Positions 16,466 to 25,390 are shown, numbered from the stretch's first letter. The stretch: DNA of 64,000 nt from GCA-2862545 sp047609825 (GCA_047609825.1 JBLFXJ010000002.1:1-64000), one strand, 5' to 3'. Notes: generated from the sequence alone by a model not told the origin. A program made the numbers and translations.

Positions 16466-18154
16466 ATGGAACGTGAGGAGATGCCCTGCGACGTGATCTT
16501 CGTCGGGGCCGGACCCGCGAACCTGGCAGGCGCCATCCACCTGATGAACCTCATCGAGCAGCACAACACGGCGGTCGAGGCCGGCTCCAAGGCCGGTGAG
16601 GTGCTCGACGAGCCGATGATCGTGGTGCTCGAGAAGGGCTCGGAGGTCGGCGCCCACCAGCTCTCCGGGGCCGTTCTCGACCCCCGCGCTCTCGACGAAC
16701 TCGTGCCCGACTGGCGTGAGCGCGACGACTTCCCCGTGGAGCGTTTCGTCGAGCGCGAGCAGATGGTCTTCCTCACCGAAGACGGCCACATCGAGGCGCC
16801 GTGGATCCCGCCCGAGCTGATCAACCACGGCAAGCCCATCGTGAGCCTCGGCAAGCTGTGCAAGTGGCTGGCCGAGATCGCCGAAGAGAAGATGGTCAAC
16901 GTGTTCCCCGGCTTCGCCGGCGTCGACCTGCTGTGGGATGGCAACGCCGTGGCCGGCGTGCGCTCGGGCGACCAGGGCATCGGCCCGGACGGCACCCCCA
17001 AGGAGGGCGAGTTCGAGCCGGGCATGGACCTGCAGGCCCCGGTCACCATCCTCGGTGAGGGCCCGCGCGGCCACCTCACGCGTAAGGTCATCCAGCGGCG
17101 CCAGCTCGACGCAGACAGCCAGCCGATGATCTACGAGCTCGGCGTGAAGGAAGTACTCGAGCTGCCCGAGGGCAGCGTCAAGGAGGGCTTCGTCGCCCAC
17201 ACCCTCGGCTTCCCCCTCGATCTCGACACCTTCGGCGGCTCGTTCATCTACACGATGGGCGGCGACAAGGTCTGCATCGGCCTGCTCGTGGCGCTCGACG
17301 CCAAGAACCCGCAGCTCGACGTGCACTACGAGCTCCAGCGGTTCAAGACCCACCCCTACGTCAAGTCCCTGATCGGCGAGGGCAAGGTGGTGCGCTACGG
17401 CGCGAAGGCCGTCACCATCGGCGGCTGGGCCAGCATGCCGCAGCTGTACACAGACGGATGCATGATCGTGGGCGACAGCGCCAGCTTCCTCAACCCGCTC
17501 CGCATCAAGGGCATCCACCTGTCGATGAAGAGCGGGATGCTGGCGGCCGAGGCGGCGTTCGAGGCCATGATCTCCGGCCATGCCGGCGCCGCCACCCTGT
17601 CGCTGTACAAAGAGCGGCTCGACGCGAGCTGGGTGCGCACGGAGATGGAGCCTGCGAAGAACATGCACTCCAACTTCCGCAACGGCTTCGTCGGCGGGTT
17701 GGTGCGCACGGGCGTGCAGTACTTCTTCGGCCCCGGCTCCACCACGCGGCCGTTCCACGACGACTACAGGCACGTGGAGAAGATGTCGACGTACTTCGCG
17801 AACCGTCCGGAGGCCGAGCCCGTCGCCTACGACGGCACCTACCTGGTCGATAAGCTCACCGACGTGTACTACTCGGGCACCAAGCACGAAGAGGCCCAGC
17901 CCGCCCACCTCAAGATCATCGACACCGAGGTGTGCGCCACGACCTGCCTCGAGGAGTACGGCAACCCGTGCATCAAGTTCTGCCCGGCGCAGGTGTACAA
18001 CATGCGGCCGAATGACGAGACCGGGCGTCTGGAGATGCAGGTGGAGTTCTCCAACTGCGTCCACTGCAAGACCTGCGACATCCGCGACCCGTACCAGATC
18101 ATCACCTGGGTGCCGCCGCAGGGCGGTGGCGGGCCCGAGTACCACACGCTGTAG
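16466..18154 (+). CDS. Electron transfer flavoprotein-ubiquinone oxidoreductase
   Basis: ATG at 16466 with GGGAG 5 nt upstream gives a 562-residue protein. An FAD-binding GxGxxx segment (VIFVGAGPANLAGA, residues 9-22) is followed by GAHQLSGAVLDPRALDEL. The C-terminal ferredoxin-like domain has four cysteines that can bind a [4Fe-4S] cluster, within CLEEYGNPCIKFCPA and NCVHCKTCDI. Such enzymes pass electrons from ETF (fatty acid and amino acid dehydrogenases) to the quinone pool at the membrane. No etfAB genes lie in the window. An 11-bp hairpin follows the stop. Confidence 0.93.
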   Translation: MEREEMPCDVIFVGAGPANLAGAIHLMNLIEQHNTAVEAGSKAGEVLDEPMIVVLEKGSEVGAHQLSGAVLDPRALDELVPDWRERDDFPVERFVEREQMVFLTEDGHIEAPWIPPELINHGKPIVSLGKLCKWLAEIAEEKMVNVFPGFAGVDLLWDGNAVAGVRSGDQGIGPDGTPKEGEFEPGMDLQAPVTILGEGPRGHLTRKVIQRRQLDADSQPMIYELGVKEVLELPEGSVKEGFVAHTLGFPLDLDTFGGSFIYTMGGDKVCIGLLVALDAKNPQLDVHYELQRFKTHPYVKSLIGEGKVVRYGAKAVTIGGWASMPQLYTDGCMIVGDSASFLNPLRIKGIHLSMKSGMLAAEAAFEAMISGHAGAATLSLYKERLDASWVRTEMEPAKNMHSNFRNGFVGGLVRTGVQYFFGPGSTTRPFHDDYRHVEKMSTYFANRPEAEPVAYDGTYLVDKLTDVYYSGTKHEEAQPAHLKIIDTEVCATTCLEEYGNPCIKFCPAQVYNMRPNDETGRLEMQVEFSNCVHCKTCDIRDPYQIITWVPPQGGGGPEYHTL

Positions 18155-18160
18155 GCGACC

Positions 18161-18190
18161 GGCCGCCTACGCACGATGACGTAGGCGGCC
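18161..18190 (+). terminator. Hairpin after the ETF-QO gene
   Basis: GGCCGCCTACG (18161-18171) and CGTAGGCGGCC (18180-18190) pair perfectly over 11 bp with an 8-nt loop, starting 6 bp after the stop codon. No T-tract follows, so it would be a non-canonical terminator or an mRNA 3'-end stabiliser. Confidence 0.6.
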
Positions 18191-18547
18191 TCGCACTCGT
18201 GGTGACACCCATCCCACGCGCACCTGCGTGTGGACCGACTCTGAGCGACCGCCGACCGGCCGCTGGGAGCACGTCCGCGTGCCCGCACACGTCTGGTCGT
18301 GGGCGATGGGTCTGGCGTGTCTCTCGCCAGACACCTCGCCGCCATCTCATACCAAACCATTCCGCCCCGCATCGATGCCTAAGCACACGCTTCGATACCA
18401 CACCGAGTGGCGCCTCCTGACGTAGGGGCAGGGCCCGATCCGGGCGCACACAGCACCGAGCTCGCGGGCCCTGCCACAGGTCCGAGCGCACCAAGCTGTC
18501 GCACGAGTCAGGCCGCGCTGACCGTCAGTGGTCAGCGTAGTGGCCGC
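18191..18547. other. Non-coding intergenic stretch
   Basis: About 355 bp between the ETF-QO gene and the convergent VWA lipoprotein gene. Open frames here lack ribosome binding sites and look compositionally random. A 7-bp hairpin (TCTGGCG at 18311-18317 with CGCCAGA at 18325-18331) is the only clear structure. I see no RNA gene. Confidence 0.5.
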
Positions 18548-20056
18548 TCAGCAGCCGGAGGCGCGGTACTCGACAGTCACGCGGGCGCCGGCCTCGGGCA
18601 CCTCGTCGACGCGCACCGCAAGGCGCACGGGATCCCAGGACCAGCCCGTGATCCGCATCCCGTCGACCCACACCGACAGCGTGTCGACCACCGGCTCCTG
18701 GCCGAGCGGGAACAGGTCCACCCCCACCTGGGATGGCACCAGGAGCTCGAGCACGGCCTCGGACAGATCAGGCCCGCACACGTCAGCGATCACCCCATCC
18801 GTGGCCGCAGCAGCCTCGAGGTAGCCCGTAGCGCCGTCTCCGCAGCTGTGGTTCGCGTCCACCACACCCGACACGTGCAGATCCTGCGGATCGGCGAGCC
18901 AGCTGCGCAGCTCGTCGACCAGCGGCTCCCACCCGGCCCCGGATTGCTCCGGTTCATCCGACACCACCACCAGCTGCAGCGGGGAGCCTGGCCGGAGGAA
19001 CCCGGCGTTGCAGTCCTCCGTCGCCACCACGGCGTCGCGGGCGAGGCCGAGCAGCGCTTCGGTGAGCGCCGAGCCCTCGCCCTGCATCGCCTCTACGATG
19101 CGGGGCCCGAACTCTGGCGTCTCCGGCGTGAACAGCGTGTCGTTGAAGCACGCGCTGATCCCGGTCACAACGCCCACGCGGAAGTCCGGCGCCAGCTCTG
19201 GCAGCGCTGCCACCAGCCCTTCGAAGGCCGCGTGGATGCGCTCGTTATCGTCCCGCATGGAGGCAGAGCGGTCCACGGCGAGGAGGATGTCGACCGCGCG
19301 CACGGCCACGTCGAAGTCCTCCGAGATGTACGGCGACGCCCACACCGCCGACGCCGACACCACCGCCTCGGACCACTCCTGGGTCAGATCGTTGGTGCGC
19401 ACCTCGACCGTGCCGACCGCGGCCCCTGAGCGCACCGGCGCATAGCCCACGGGCAATGCCAGCTGTCCACCCGGCACCACCGTCGCCGGTAGCGACGGAA
19501 GCTCACCGACGTACAGCTGGTCGTCTCCTGCCAGCACCACCTCGTACAGCTTCAGATCATGCCCGCCGGTGTTGCTGAGCCACACCTCACCGCCCGTCTC
19601 CACGCACCCCACCGCGTGCTCACCGAGCTCCATGCCATCGAGCACGGCTACCGGGAGTGACCCGCGTCCTCGCAGCTCGACCGTGGACTCGCCAGCGGGA
19701 GCATCCGAGCGCACCAGCAGCTCGGCGTTGCGCTTGTAGGGCGCATCCGGCGCGAACCGAACCGACACCGCGAGCTCCTGACCGGGACGCAGCGTGACCG
19801 GCAGGCGCAGCCCATCCGGTATCCCCCAGGCCGCAGATCCCGACAGCTCCACCCGCCGCACCACCAGGTCCACATCCCCCGGATTGCGCACCTTCACCGT
19901 GCCCCGCGCCGAGTCGCCCTTGTCGCGTTCACCGAGATCGAGGATGGGCGGGTACACCTCCATGGCGTGCACCGGGTCGTCCGACCTGTGCTGCAGCCCG
20001 ATGTCGCTGACGCACCCGATCAGGAACGGCAGCGCCGCGACGGCGCTCCACCTCAC
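18548..20056 (-). CDS. Lipoprotein with HYDIN-like domains and von Willebrand factor A domain
   Basis: GTG at 20056 overlaps the stop of the upstream gene by 4 bp. A lipobox (FLIGC, Cys15) is followed by two immunoglobulin-like domains of the choice-of-anchor/HYDIN type (PPILDLGERDKGDSARGTVKVRN, split by LSNTGGHDLKLYEV). Next comes a VWA domain with the MIDAS start DILLAVDRSASM (DxSxS) and later VVVSDEPEQSG. A short C-terminal beta-rich region ends the protein. VWA domains bind protein partners through a metal ion, so this is likely a surface adhesion or scaffold protein. Its partner is unknown. Confidence 0.82.
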   Translation of the reverse strand: MRWSAVAALPFLIGCVSDIGLQHRSDDPVHAMEVYPPILDLGERDKGDSARGTVKVRNPGDVDLVVRRVELSGSAAWGIPDGLRLPVTLRPGQELAVSVRFAPDAPYKRNAELLVRSDAPAGESTVELRGRGSLPVAVLDGMELGEHAVGCVETGGEVWLSNTGGHDLKLYEVVLAGDDQLYVGELPSLPATVVPGGQLALPVGYAPVRSGAAVGTVEVRTNDLTQEWSEAVVSASAVWASPYISEDFDVAVRAVDILLAVDRSASMRDDNERIHAAFEGLVAALPELAPDFRVGVVTGISACFNDTLFTPETPEFGPRIVEAMQGEGSALTEALLGLARDAVVATEDCNAGFLRPGSPLQLVVVSDEPEQSGAGWEPLVDELRSWLADPQDLHVSGVVDANHSCGDGATGYLEAAAATDGVIADVCGPDLSEAVLELLVPSQVGVDLFPLGQEPVVDTLSVWVDGMRITGWSWDPVRLAVRVDEVPEAGARVTVEYRASGC

Positions 20057-20676
20057 AGGCGGCCCCGCACGGGACGTTCGCCGATGAACCGCTGGAAGTC
20101 CATCGCCTCGGTGAACGCCTGGAAGTCATCGGGTCCGAGCAGGTCCTGCACCTCGCGCGCCGAATCCAGGCGGAACTGACGCATCTCCCGACGCACGCTC
20201 GACCACTCGAGCTCGCCGCGGTCCACCCGGTCGAGCACGTCGCTGATCCGCCTCGACGTCAGTTCGAACACCGCCTCGACCTCCCGCTTGGTCTGGGGAT
20301 CCCAGCCCGCCTCGAGGGCGTACCCGTCGAGCCGACCGCGGATCTCACTGGCCACGTCGTCCCGGATCTCCCGCCGCGCCAGGGCGCGCTCCTCGGCATC
20401 CGGGATCGCGGGCTCCCTGGCCACATCCGGTCGCTTCGAGCGCTCTGGGAGAGGCTCGGCGACCCGCTTGACGGTCGCGACGCGCCTCCGCTCCCGACGC
20501 GGCTCGTCAGTCACCGCAGCGGGCTGCGGCCGCGGGGAAGGCACGGCCACCGCAGCGGGCGGCGAGACGACCGGCGCATCGCCGATATCCGGCATGAACG
20601 CCCACATCAACGAGAGGACCCCGACCACGATCGCCCCGACAGCACCACCGACAACGCGTGCATTGTCCACCGACAT
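20053..20676 (-). CDS. Membrane-anchored protein with Pro/Arg-rich linker, unknown function
   Basis: ATG at 20676 gives 207 residues; an earlier start at 20700 is possible but overlaps ribA. One N-terminal membrane helix (VVGGAVGAIVVGVLSLMWAF) is followed by a Pro/Arg/Val-rich linker and a C-terminal helical domain (REIRDDVASEIRGRLDGYAL, EVQDLLGPDDFQAFTEAMDF). The gene starts 4 bp after ribA ends and overlaps the VWA lipoprotein gene by 4 bp, so ribA, this gene and the lipoprotein gene may form one transcript. I do not recognise the domain. Confidence 0.65.
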   Translation of the reverse strand: MSVDNARVVGGAVGAIVVGVLSLMWAFMPDIGDAPVVSPPAAVAVPSPRPQPAAVTDEPRRERRRVATVKRVAEPLPERSKRPDVAREPAIPDAEERALARREIRDDVASEIRGRLDGYALEAGWDPQTKREVEAVFELTSRRISDVLDRVDRGELEWSSVRREMRQFRLDSAREVQDLLGPDDFQAFTEAMDFQRFIGERPVRGRL

Positions 20677-20680
20677 GCGT

Positions 20681-21343
20681 TCAACGGGACCCGTCGCCAA
20701 CGAGCGTCAGGGCCTCACCGAACCGCAGGAGGTGCCCCGAGCGGGCAGCCTTGGTCTTGAGGTAGTGCTCGTTGTGCGGGTTGGTCGGGAGCTCGTGGGC
20801 GACACGCTCGGAGACCACGGCGCCATAGCGGCGCAGCTGAGAGACCTTTCGCGGGTTGTTCGTCATCAGCCGCACGCTCACCACGCCGAGCAGCTCCAGC
20901 ATGTTCGCGCAGATCAGGTAGTCGCGCTGATCGTCCTGGAACCCGAGCGCCAGGTTGGCCTCCACCGTGTCGAGACCCTGGTCCTGCAGCGCATAGGCCC
21001 GGATCTTGTTCGTCAGGCCGATTCCGCGGCCCTCCTGCCGCATGTACAGCACGATGCCCTGGCCTTCGGCCTCGAGGCGCCGCATGGCGTGCTCGAGCTG
21101 ATCGCGACAGTCGCAACGGAGGGAGCCGAGCGCATCTCCCGTCAAGCACTCGGAGTGCACACGGCAGAGCACGTCGCTCTCGCCCTGGACCTCACCCTTC
21201 ACGATGGCCACATGTTCCTTGCCGTCGTACGCGTTCTCGAACGCCACGATCCGGAAGGTGCCAAACCGAGACGGTAGCGCCGCCTCCGCCACGAGACCAA
21301 GCGACACGTCAACCGTGCGGCGTGTCTGAGCGACAGTCTGCAT
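20681..21343 (-). CDS. ribA: GTP cyclohydrolase II
   Basis: Catalyses the first step of riboflavin synthesis from GTP. The product carries HSEC and the SLRCDC motif giving zinc ligands C66, C77 and C79 with the same 11/2 spacing as E. coli RibA. It also has YMRQEGRGIGL and the C-terminal LMTNNPRKV. It is the monofunctional form, without a DHBP synthase domain. ATG at 21343 is favoured because GAGGAG lies 10 nt upstream; the ATG at 21361 would include that site. No FMN riboswitch is evident in the 300 bp upstream. Confidence 0.95.
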   Translation of the reverse strand: MQTVAQTRRTVDVSLGLVAEAALPSRFGTFRIVAFENAYDGKEHVAIVKGEVQGESDVLCRVHSECLTGDALGSLRCDCRDQLEHAMRRLEAEGQGIVLYMRQEGRGIGLTNKIRAYALQDQGLDTVEANLALGFQDDQRDYLICANMLELLGVVSVRLMTNNPRKVSQLRRYGAVVSERVAHELPTNPHNEHYLKTKAARSGHLLRFGEALTLVGDGSR

Positions 21344-21647
21344 TGGGGGTGAACTCCTCATTCCACAACAACACTAACGACGGGCCTGGTTTCGGCGAGC
21401 GGAAAGCGACAGCCCGGGACATTTGAACAGGTTCTGCGCAACAGATGCCCGCTTTCCTGTCATGCAAAAGCTGCTCATGCCGACTCGCTTCACGGGTCCG
21501 GCGCGGACTGTACACCTCAGAACCACCCATCCCGCGCGCCCAGCGCTGGCCACGGCGGTCGACGCCCCGTGAACGACCGGTGATCGCCGACTTCAGCCTT
21601 GTCGCGCCGTGTTGCGTGCCTACCCTGACCCCTCACGCGGAGGCACG
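21344..21647. promoter_or_regulatory. Divergent promoter region between ribA and a PanE-like gene
   Basis: About 300 bp without a gene. For the rightward gene, TTGTCG (21599-21604) and TACCCT (21621-21626) form a sigma-70-like pair with a 16-bp spacer, 21 nt before the GTG. An inverted word CCTC-ACGCG-GAGG (21631-21643) overlaps the ribosome binding site. The leftward part is comparatively AT-rich (around 21360-21390) and probably holds the ribA promoter. Confidence 0.45.
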
Positions 21648-22649
21648 GTGCAGATCCTAGTCGTCGGAGCCGGCGCGGTCGGCCAGACCTATGGCTACCA
21701 CCTGCAGCGGGGCGGGGCGGAGCTGTCGTTCTTCGTCCGTGACAAGTACGCCGACGATGTGCGGGCCGGCTTCACGCTCTACCCGCTGAATGGCGGCGAC
21801 CCAGTGCGGCTCGATGGTGCACGGCCGGTCACCACCGCGGCGGAGGTGGCGCAGGTCCAGTGGGACCAGGTCTGGCTCGCCGTGTCCTCTCCAGCCCTCC
21901 GAGGCCAATGGCTGGCCGACCTTCTCGCGGCCGCCCCCGGCGCGGTGGTCGTGCTCCTCACACCCGGGTCCGACGACGTAGAGCTGCTCCAGCAGTACAT
22001 CCACGGTGAGCGATTGGTGCGCGGGATGATCTCCCTCATCGCGTACCAGGCGCCCCTCCCCGGCGAGACGCGCTTCGCCGATCCAGGCCTCGCGTTCTGG
22101 TTTCCGCCTCGCGGTCCATCGCCCTTCTCCGGGCAGCGCGCCGGCGAGGTGGTGGCCGCGCTCACCGCCGGCGGGCAGCCGGCGAAGGTCACGGCCGATG
22201 TGAGCGCGAGCGCAAATCAAGGCAGTGCGATGCTGATGCCGATCCTCCTCGGGCTGGAAGGCGCGGGGTGGATCTGGGCGAACTTCCGGGCCGGCGATCG
22301 ACTGTCCCGCGCGGCCGCCGGTGCCAGGGAGGCGATGGTGATCGCCGCTCGGGTGCACGGAGGCTCCCCGCCGCGCGCCCGGTTCGCCCTCCGCCCCCTC
22401 GCCCTGCGCGTTCTGCTCTGGCTCGCACCGAAGGTGCTGCCACTCGACATCGAGGTCTACCTCGCCTACCACTTCGTCAAGGTCGGCCACCAGACGCGGG
22501 TGCACGTGCGACAGTACATCACCGCGGGGCGCGACAAAGGGCTCCCGACGACCGCCCTCGAGGCGTTGCTCGCCGGGGTGCACGACGACGCTGGTGACGC
22601 CACCGCGGTCGCAGCATCCGTTCTCGCCCGTCGGTCGGGGCTCGGCTGA
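21648..22649 (+). CDS. Ketopantoate reductase family (PanE/ApbA-like) dehydrogenase
   Basis: GTG at 21648 with GGAGG 4 nt upstream gives 333 residues. The N-terminus is a Rossmann fold (VQILVVGAGAVGQTYGYHL) as in 2-dehydropantoate 2-reductases, with an AVSSPALRGQW region after it. The second half is helical but poorly conserved, and a canonical PanE lysine and the usual SMLQD-like segment are hard to place (ASANQGSAMLMP is the nearest). It is therefore probably an NAD(P)-dependent reductase of this superfamily rather than a certain pantothenate enzyme. Confidence 0.75.
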   Translation: MQILVVGAGAVGQTYGYHLQRGGAELSFFVRDKYADDVRAGFTLYPLNGGDPVRLDGARPVTTAAEVAQVQWDQVWLAVSSPALRGQWLADLLAAAPGAVVVLLTPGSDDVELLQQYIHGERLVRGMISLIAYQAPLPGETRFADPGLAFWFPPRGPSPFSGQRAGEVVAALTAGGQPAKVTADVSASANQGSAMLMPILLGLEGAGWIWANFRAGDRLSRAAAGAREAMVIAARVHGGSPPRARFALRPLALRVLLWLAPKVLPLDIEVYLAYHFVKVGHQTRVHVRQYITAGRDKGLPTTALEALLAGVHDDAGDATAVAASVLARRSGLG

Positions 22650-22669
22650 TAGGCGGATTTCGTCCGGCA

Positions 22670-22960
22670 TCAGCGCGATTTTTTGGCGCACCGCTTGGCC
22701 GTGGCCTGGACCATCGACGGGTCGGGACCGTCCTTGACGAGGTCCGCGAGCTGGCCAGGGGTGAGCTTGCCAACGATCTCGTCGGCCACGCACGCGCACA
22801 CCTTGTCCTCGGTGCCAGCCGGCAGATCACGCCCGAGCTTGGTGCACGCCTGCATCGCCTTCGCCCGGGCCGCGACCCGCACGTCTTGCTGCAGCCCGTC
22901 GATAGCGCCCGCACACGCCAGGAGACAGGCACCCGTCACTGCCAGGACCAGCCGCCGCAT
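22670..22960 (-). CDS. Small lipoprotein, unknown function
   Basis: ATG at 22960 with GGAGG upstream encodes 96 residues. A signal peptide ends at lipobox LLAC. The mature part is Lys/Ala-rich with three further cysteines (QACTKLG, VCACVADEI, KRCAKKSR) and a predicted helical hairpin (VADEIVGKLTPGQLADLVKDG). It resembles short exported helix-rich proteins common in Myxococcota, but I cannot assign a family. It lies 20 bp from the stop of the convergent PanE-like gene and is divergent from the beta-helix lipoprotein. Confidence 0.65.
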   Translation of the reverse strand: MRRLVLAVTGACLLACAGAIDGLQQDVRVAARAKAMQACTKLGRDLPAGTEDKVCACVADEIVGKLTPGQLADLVKDGPDPSMVQATAKRCAKKSR

Positions 22961-23010
22961 CGCCACCTCCATCTGAGGAGATAGTTGCATATCGAGATCG
23001 GGAAGATGCG

Positions 23011-24705
23011 ATGCGGTGGCTGATCTGGCTGTTCCTTGCGGGGTGCGCGGGCGCGGACAAGCTCGGCGACACGGCGCTGGCCTCCACGGTCCCCACGGGC
23101 ACCGGCGGCACGGCCACGGGCGGCACGGCCACGGGCGGCGGCACGGGAACGCAGACGGGAACGCAGACGGGGACCGGCACGGGGACGGCCACAGCCACGG
23201 GCACCGGGACCGCCACGGGAACGGCCACCGGGACCGGGACGGCCACCGGGACCGCCACCGGAACGGGGACCGCCACGGGAACGGGAACAGGGACCGGAAC
23301 GGCCACCGGAACTGCGACGGGGACCGCCACCGGAACGGGGACCGCCACGGGAACGGGAACAGGGACCGGAACGGCCACCGGAACTGCGACGGGGACCGCC
23401 ACCGGAACGGGGACCGCCACGGGAACAGGGACCGGAACGGCCACCGGGACCACCACCACGCCCACCGACCTCGATGGGGACGGCTACTCGATCGCCGACG
23501 GTGACTGTCACGATGGCGATCCGTCCATCTACCCGGGAGCCCCGACGATCCCGTGCGACGGCTTCGACAACGACTGCGACCCCCTGTCCTGGGAGCCCGC
23601 AGCCGTTCAGCTCTCGGGCCTGCCGATGCCGTCTCTGGAGGCCGCCCTGGGCGCAGCGCGCGCCGGCGACACGGTCACCCTCTGTGAGGGGCTCCACGAG
23701 CCAGGAGGGCCCCTCTCGGTGCCCGCAGGCATCACCGTCGAGGGCTTGGCAGGTCGGGGCTACACGGTGCTCCGCGACACGGTGCTGCTCGCGTCCGCGG
23801 GCGACCCCACCCTGATCACCGGCCTGACGCTCACCGGGGGAGCGGGCCTACGGGTCGACGGCGACACCTATGGCGGCGCGTTGTACCTCGCGGACCGCGC
23901 CTCGGTGCGGGTCGAGGCCTCCGAGGTCATCGACAGCACCGCCGGCCACGGCGGTGGAATCTGGGTCGGCTCGGATGCATCGCTCGTGCTGGATGACACC
24001 GATGTGGAGCGCTGCTCGGGCGACCCCGACGGCGCGATCATCTCGGAGGGAGGCGGCATCGCCACCGGCGACCGCGCTGTGATCACCCTGCTCGACTCCA
24101 ACGTCGAGCGCAACGACGCACAGCGGTGCGGCGGCATCGCCCTAGGCGACGACGTCGTCGTCGATGGTGAAGAAGCACAGATCGCCTCGAACGAAGCCAC
24201 GTCCCTGGGCGGCGGCGGAGTGTGCGCCGACGGCGGAGCGCGGTTCGTCGGCGTCGACATCGTGCTCAACGCCGCTCCGAATGTGGGCGGCGGGATCACG
24301 GGCGAAGACCTTGTGTTCGAGGACCTCACCATCCGCGACAACCGCAGCGGACTGTCCGGGGGCGGCATCGACGCCCGCGGCATCGTCGACCTGACCCGGG
24401 TCATCCTCGAAGACAACCACGGCGGGATCGACGGCGGCGGCCTCAACCTCACCTTCGAGGACTCCATCGCCACCCTGACCGACTGCGTCGTGTCGTTGAA
24501 CGAGGCGGAGTTCTTCGCGGCGGATGGCGGCGGCGTCCTGCTCGACCGCTCCACGCTGATCTCGGTCGCCACGGACTGGAGCTTCGGCGGCACGGACAAC
24601 GAGCCGGCCGACGTAGCGCTGAATTGGGACGGCCGCTCGTTCAGCTGGGAGCGCATCACGTCGTTCACCTGCTTCGACGACCCCGCAGGCGGCAGCTGCG
24701 ATTGA
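23011..24705 (+). CDS. Surface lipoprotein with Thr-Gly linker, metal-binding motif and beta-helix
   Basis: A 564-residue product. The lipobox is FLAGC (Cys12). Residues about 28-150 are an almost pure Thr/Gly/Ala linker encoded by tandem repeats. A DLDGDGYSIADGDCHDGDP...NDCD metal-binding motif follows. From about 200 to the end there are repeated GGG-containing segments (GGGIWVGSD, GGGIATGD, GGGVCADG, GGGIDARG, GGGLNLTF) spaced 25-40 residues, as in right-handed parallel beta-helices of polymorphic outer-membrane or pectate-lyase-like proteins. Likely exposed on the cell surface; the ligand is unknown. The linker length is probably variable between strains. Confidence 0.82.
   Translation: MRWLIWLFLAGCAGADKLGDTALASTVPTGTGGTATGGTATGGGTGTQTGTQTGTGTGTATATGTGTATGTATGTGTATGTATGTGTATGTGTGTGTATGTATGTATGTGTATGTGTGTGTATGTATGTATGTGTATGTGTGTATGTTTTPTDLDGDGYSIADGDCHDGDPSIYPGAPTIPCDGFDNDCDPLSWEPAAVQLSGLPMPSLEAALGAARAGDTVTLCEGLHEPGGPLSVPAGITVEGLAGRGYTVLRDTVLLASAGDPTLITGLTLTGGAGLRVDGDTYGGALYLADRASVRVEASEVIDSTAGHGGGIWVGSDASLVLDDTDVERCSGDPDGAIISEGGGIATGDRAVITLLDSNVERNDAQRCGGIALGDDVVVDGEEAQIASNEATSLGGGGVCADGGARFVGVDIVLNAAPNVGGGITGEDLVFEDLTIRDNRSGLSGGGIDARGIVDLTRVILEDNHGGIDGGGLNLTFEDSIATLTDCVVSLNEAEFFAADGGGVLLDRSTLISVATDWSFGGTDNEPADVALNWDGRSFSWERITSFTCFDDPAGGSCD
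23092..23459 (+). repeat. In-frame minisatellite encoding a Thr-Gly-Ala linker
   Basis: Built from 6-bp words such as GGGACC, GCCACC and GGAACG. Higher-order copies start at GGGAACAGGG at 23283, 23355 and 23421, giving periods of 72 and 66 bp. All units are multiples of three, so copy changes alter linker length without shifting the frame. Confidence 0.85.
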
Positions 24706-24718
24706 GGCGCCCGGCCGG

Positions 24719-25390
24719 TCACGCCTGGGCGGCCTCCAGCGGCTGCCCATCGTCACCGACCAGCCACAGCCGGTCGGCGCCGGCGCCCACGCGGATTGCC
24801 GCGCTGAGATCGTGGCGCCACGGGCCTTCGGTGCGGGGCCACGGCAGCACCCCGACCTCCACCACGGCGAGGTGGGCCGAGCCGACGAACGCTCGCCACC
24901 CCGACGACGGCGCCACGCCTGGCAGGTACGCGACGTCGAGCCCGCCGAGAGACACGCGGGCCCCGCCGCCGGCGACACTGGCCACCACGCTGCCCCGCGC
25001 CTCACCGCAGCGGGCAGCCCGGGTGCTCAGTCGAGCCTCCCCAACCACGAGCGACTGCCCCGGCTGCACCACGTCGACCACGGGCTGCGCACACTCGGAC
25101 CAGCCGCGGCCAAAGGCGTCTACCAGGGCCATCGCGCGGGGCTCCCCCACGAAGCTCACCATCTCCATGGGCTGCGGGACCGTGCGCGCTGCCAGCAGCC
25201 CGAGCAGCCCTTCCAACGTGCGCAGCTGTCCCGTGAGCAGGACTACGGCGTCGAGGGTGTCGACGGCCGGGCCAAGGCTCTCGGCGATGCCGGCGGGGGC
25301 TCCGAGCAGCACTCCGCGGCCGCGATGGGTCAGGTGCAGCGCACCGAGCCACTCGGCCTGAACGTCGCCTCGCTCGAGTCGGAAGGACAC
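24719..25390 (-). CDS. RNase Z-like metallo-beta-lactamase fold without metal ligands
   Basis: GTG at 25390, preceded by a GAGG, gives 223 residues. The layout follows RNase Z/MBL proteins: VLLGAPAGIAESL where the family has a leading Asp-rich strand, then LDAVVLLTGQLRTLEGLLGLL where the family has the THxHxDHxxGL motif, then FVGEPRAMALVDAF. Every metal-binding His/Asp of that motif is replaced (T-G-Q-L-R-T-L-E-G-L). The protein can hardly be a hydrolase, so a binding or structural role is more likely. Homology is inferred from pattern only. Confidence 0.6.
   Translation of the reverse strand: MSFRLERGDVQAEWLGALHLTHRGRGVLLGAPAGIAESLGPAVDTLDAVVLLTGQLRTLEGLLGLLAARTVPQPMEMVSFVGEPRAMALVDAFGRGWSECAQPVVDVVQPGQSLVVGEARLSTRAARCGEARGSVVASVAGGGARVSLGGLDVAYLPGVAPSSGWRAFVGSAHLAVVEVGVLPWPRTEGPWRHDLSAAIRVGAGADRLWLVGDDGQPLEAAQA

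Noticed and set aside
16427..18145. 572-codon minus-strand open frame antisense to the ETF-QO gene
   Set aside because: His/Val/Gly-rich shadow translation of a strongly conserved gene.
18191..18547. Small plus-strand genes in the ETF-QO downstream gap
   Set aside because: Open frames lack ribosome binding sites and signal or domain character.
21344..21647. FMN riboswitch upstream of ribA
   Set aside because: The conserved junction sequences of the FMN aptamer were not found.
23092..23459. CRISPR array
   Set aside because: The repeats are short, contiguous, in frame and encode a Thr-Gly linker; there are no spacers or cas genes.
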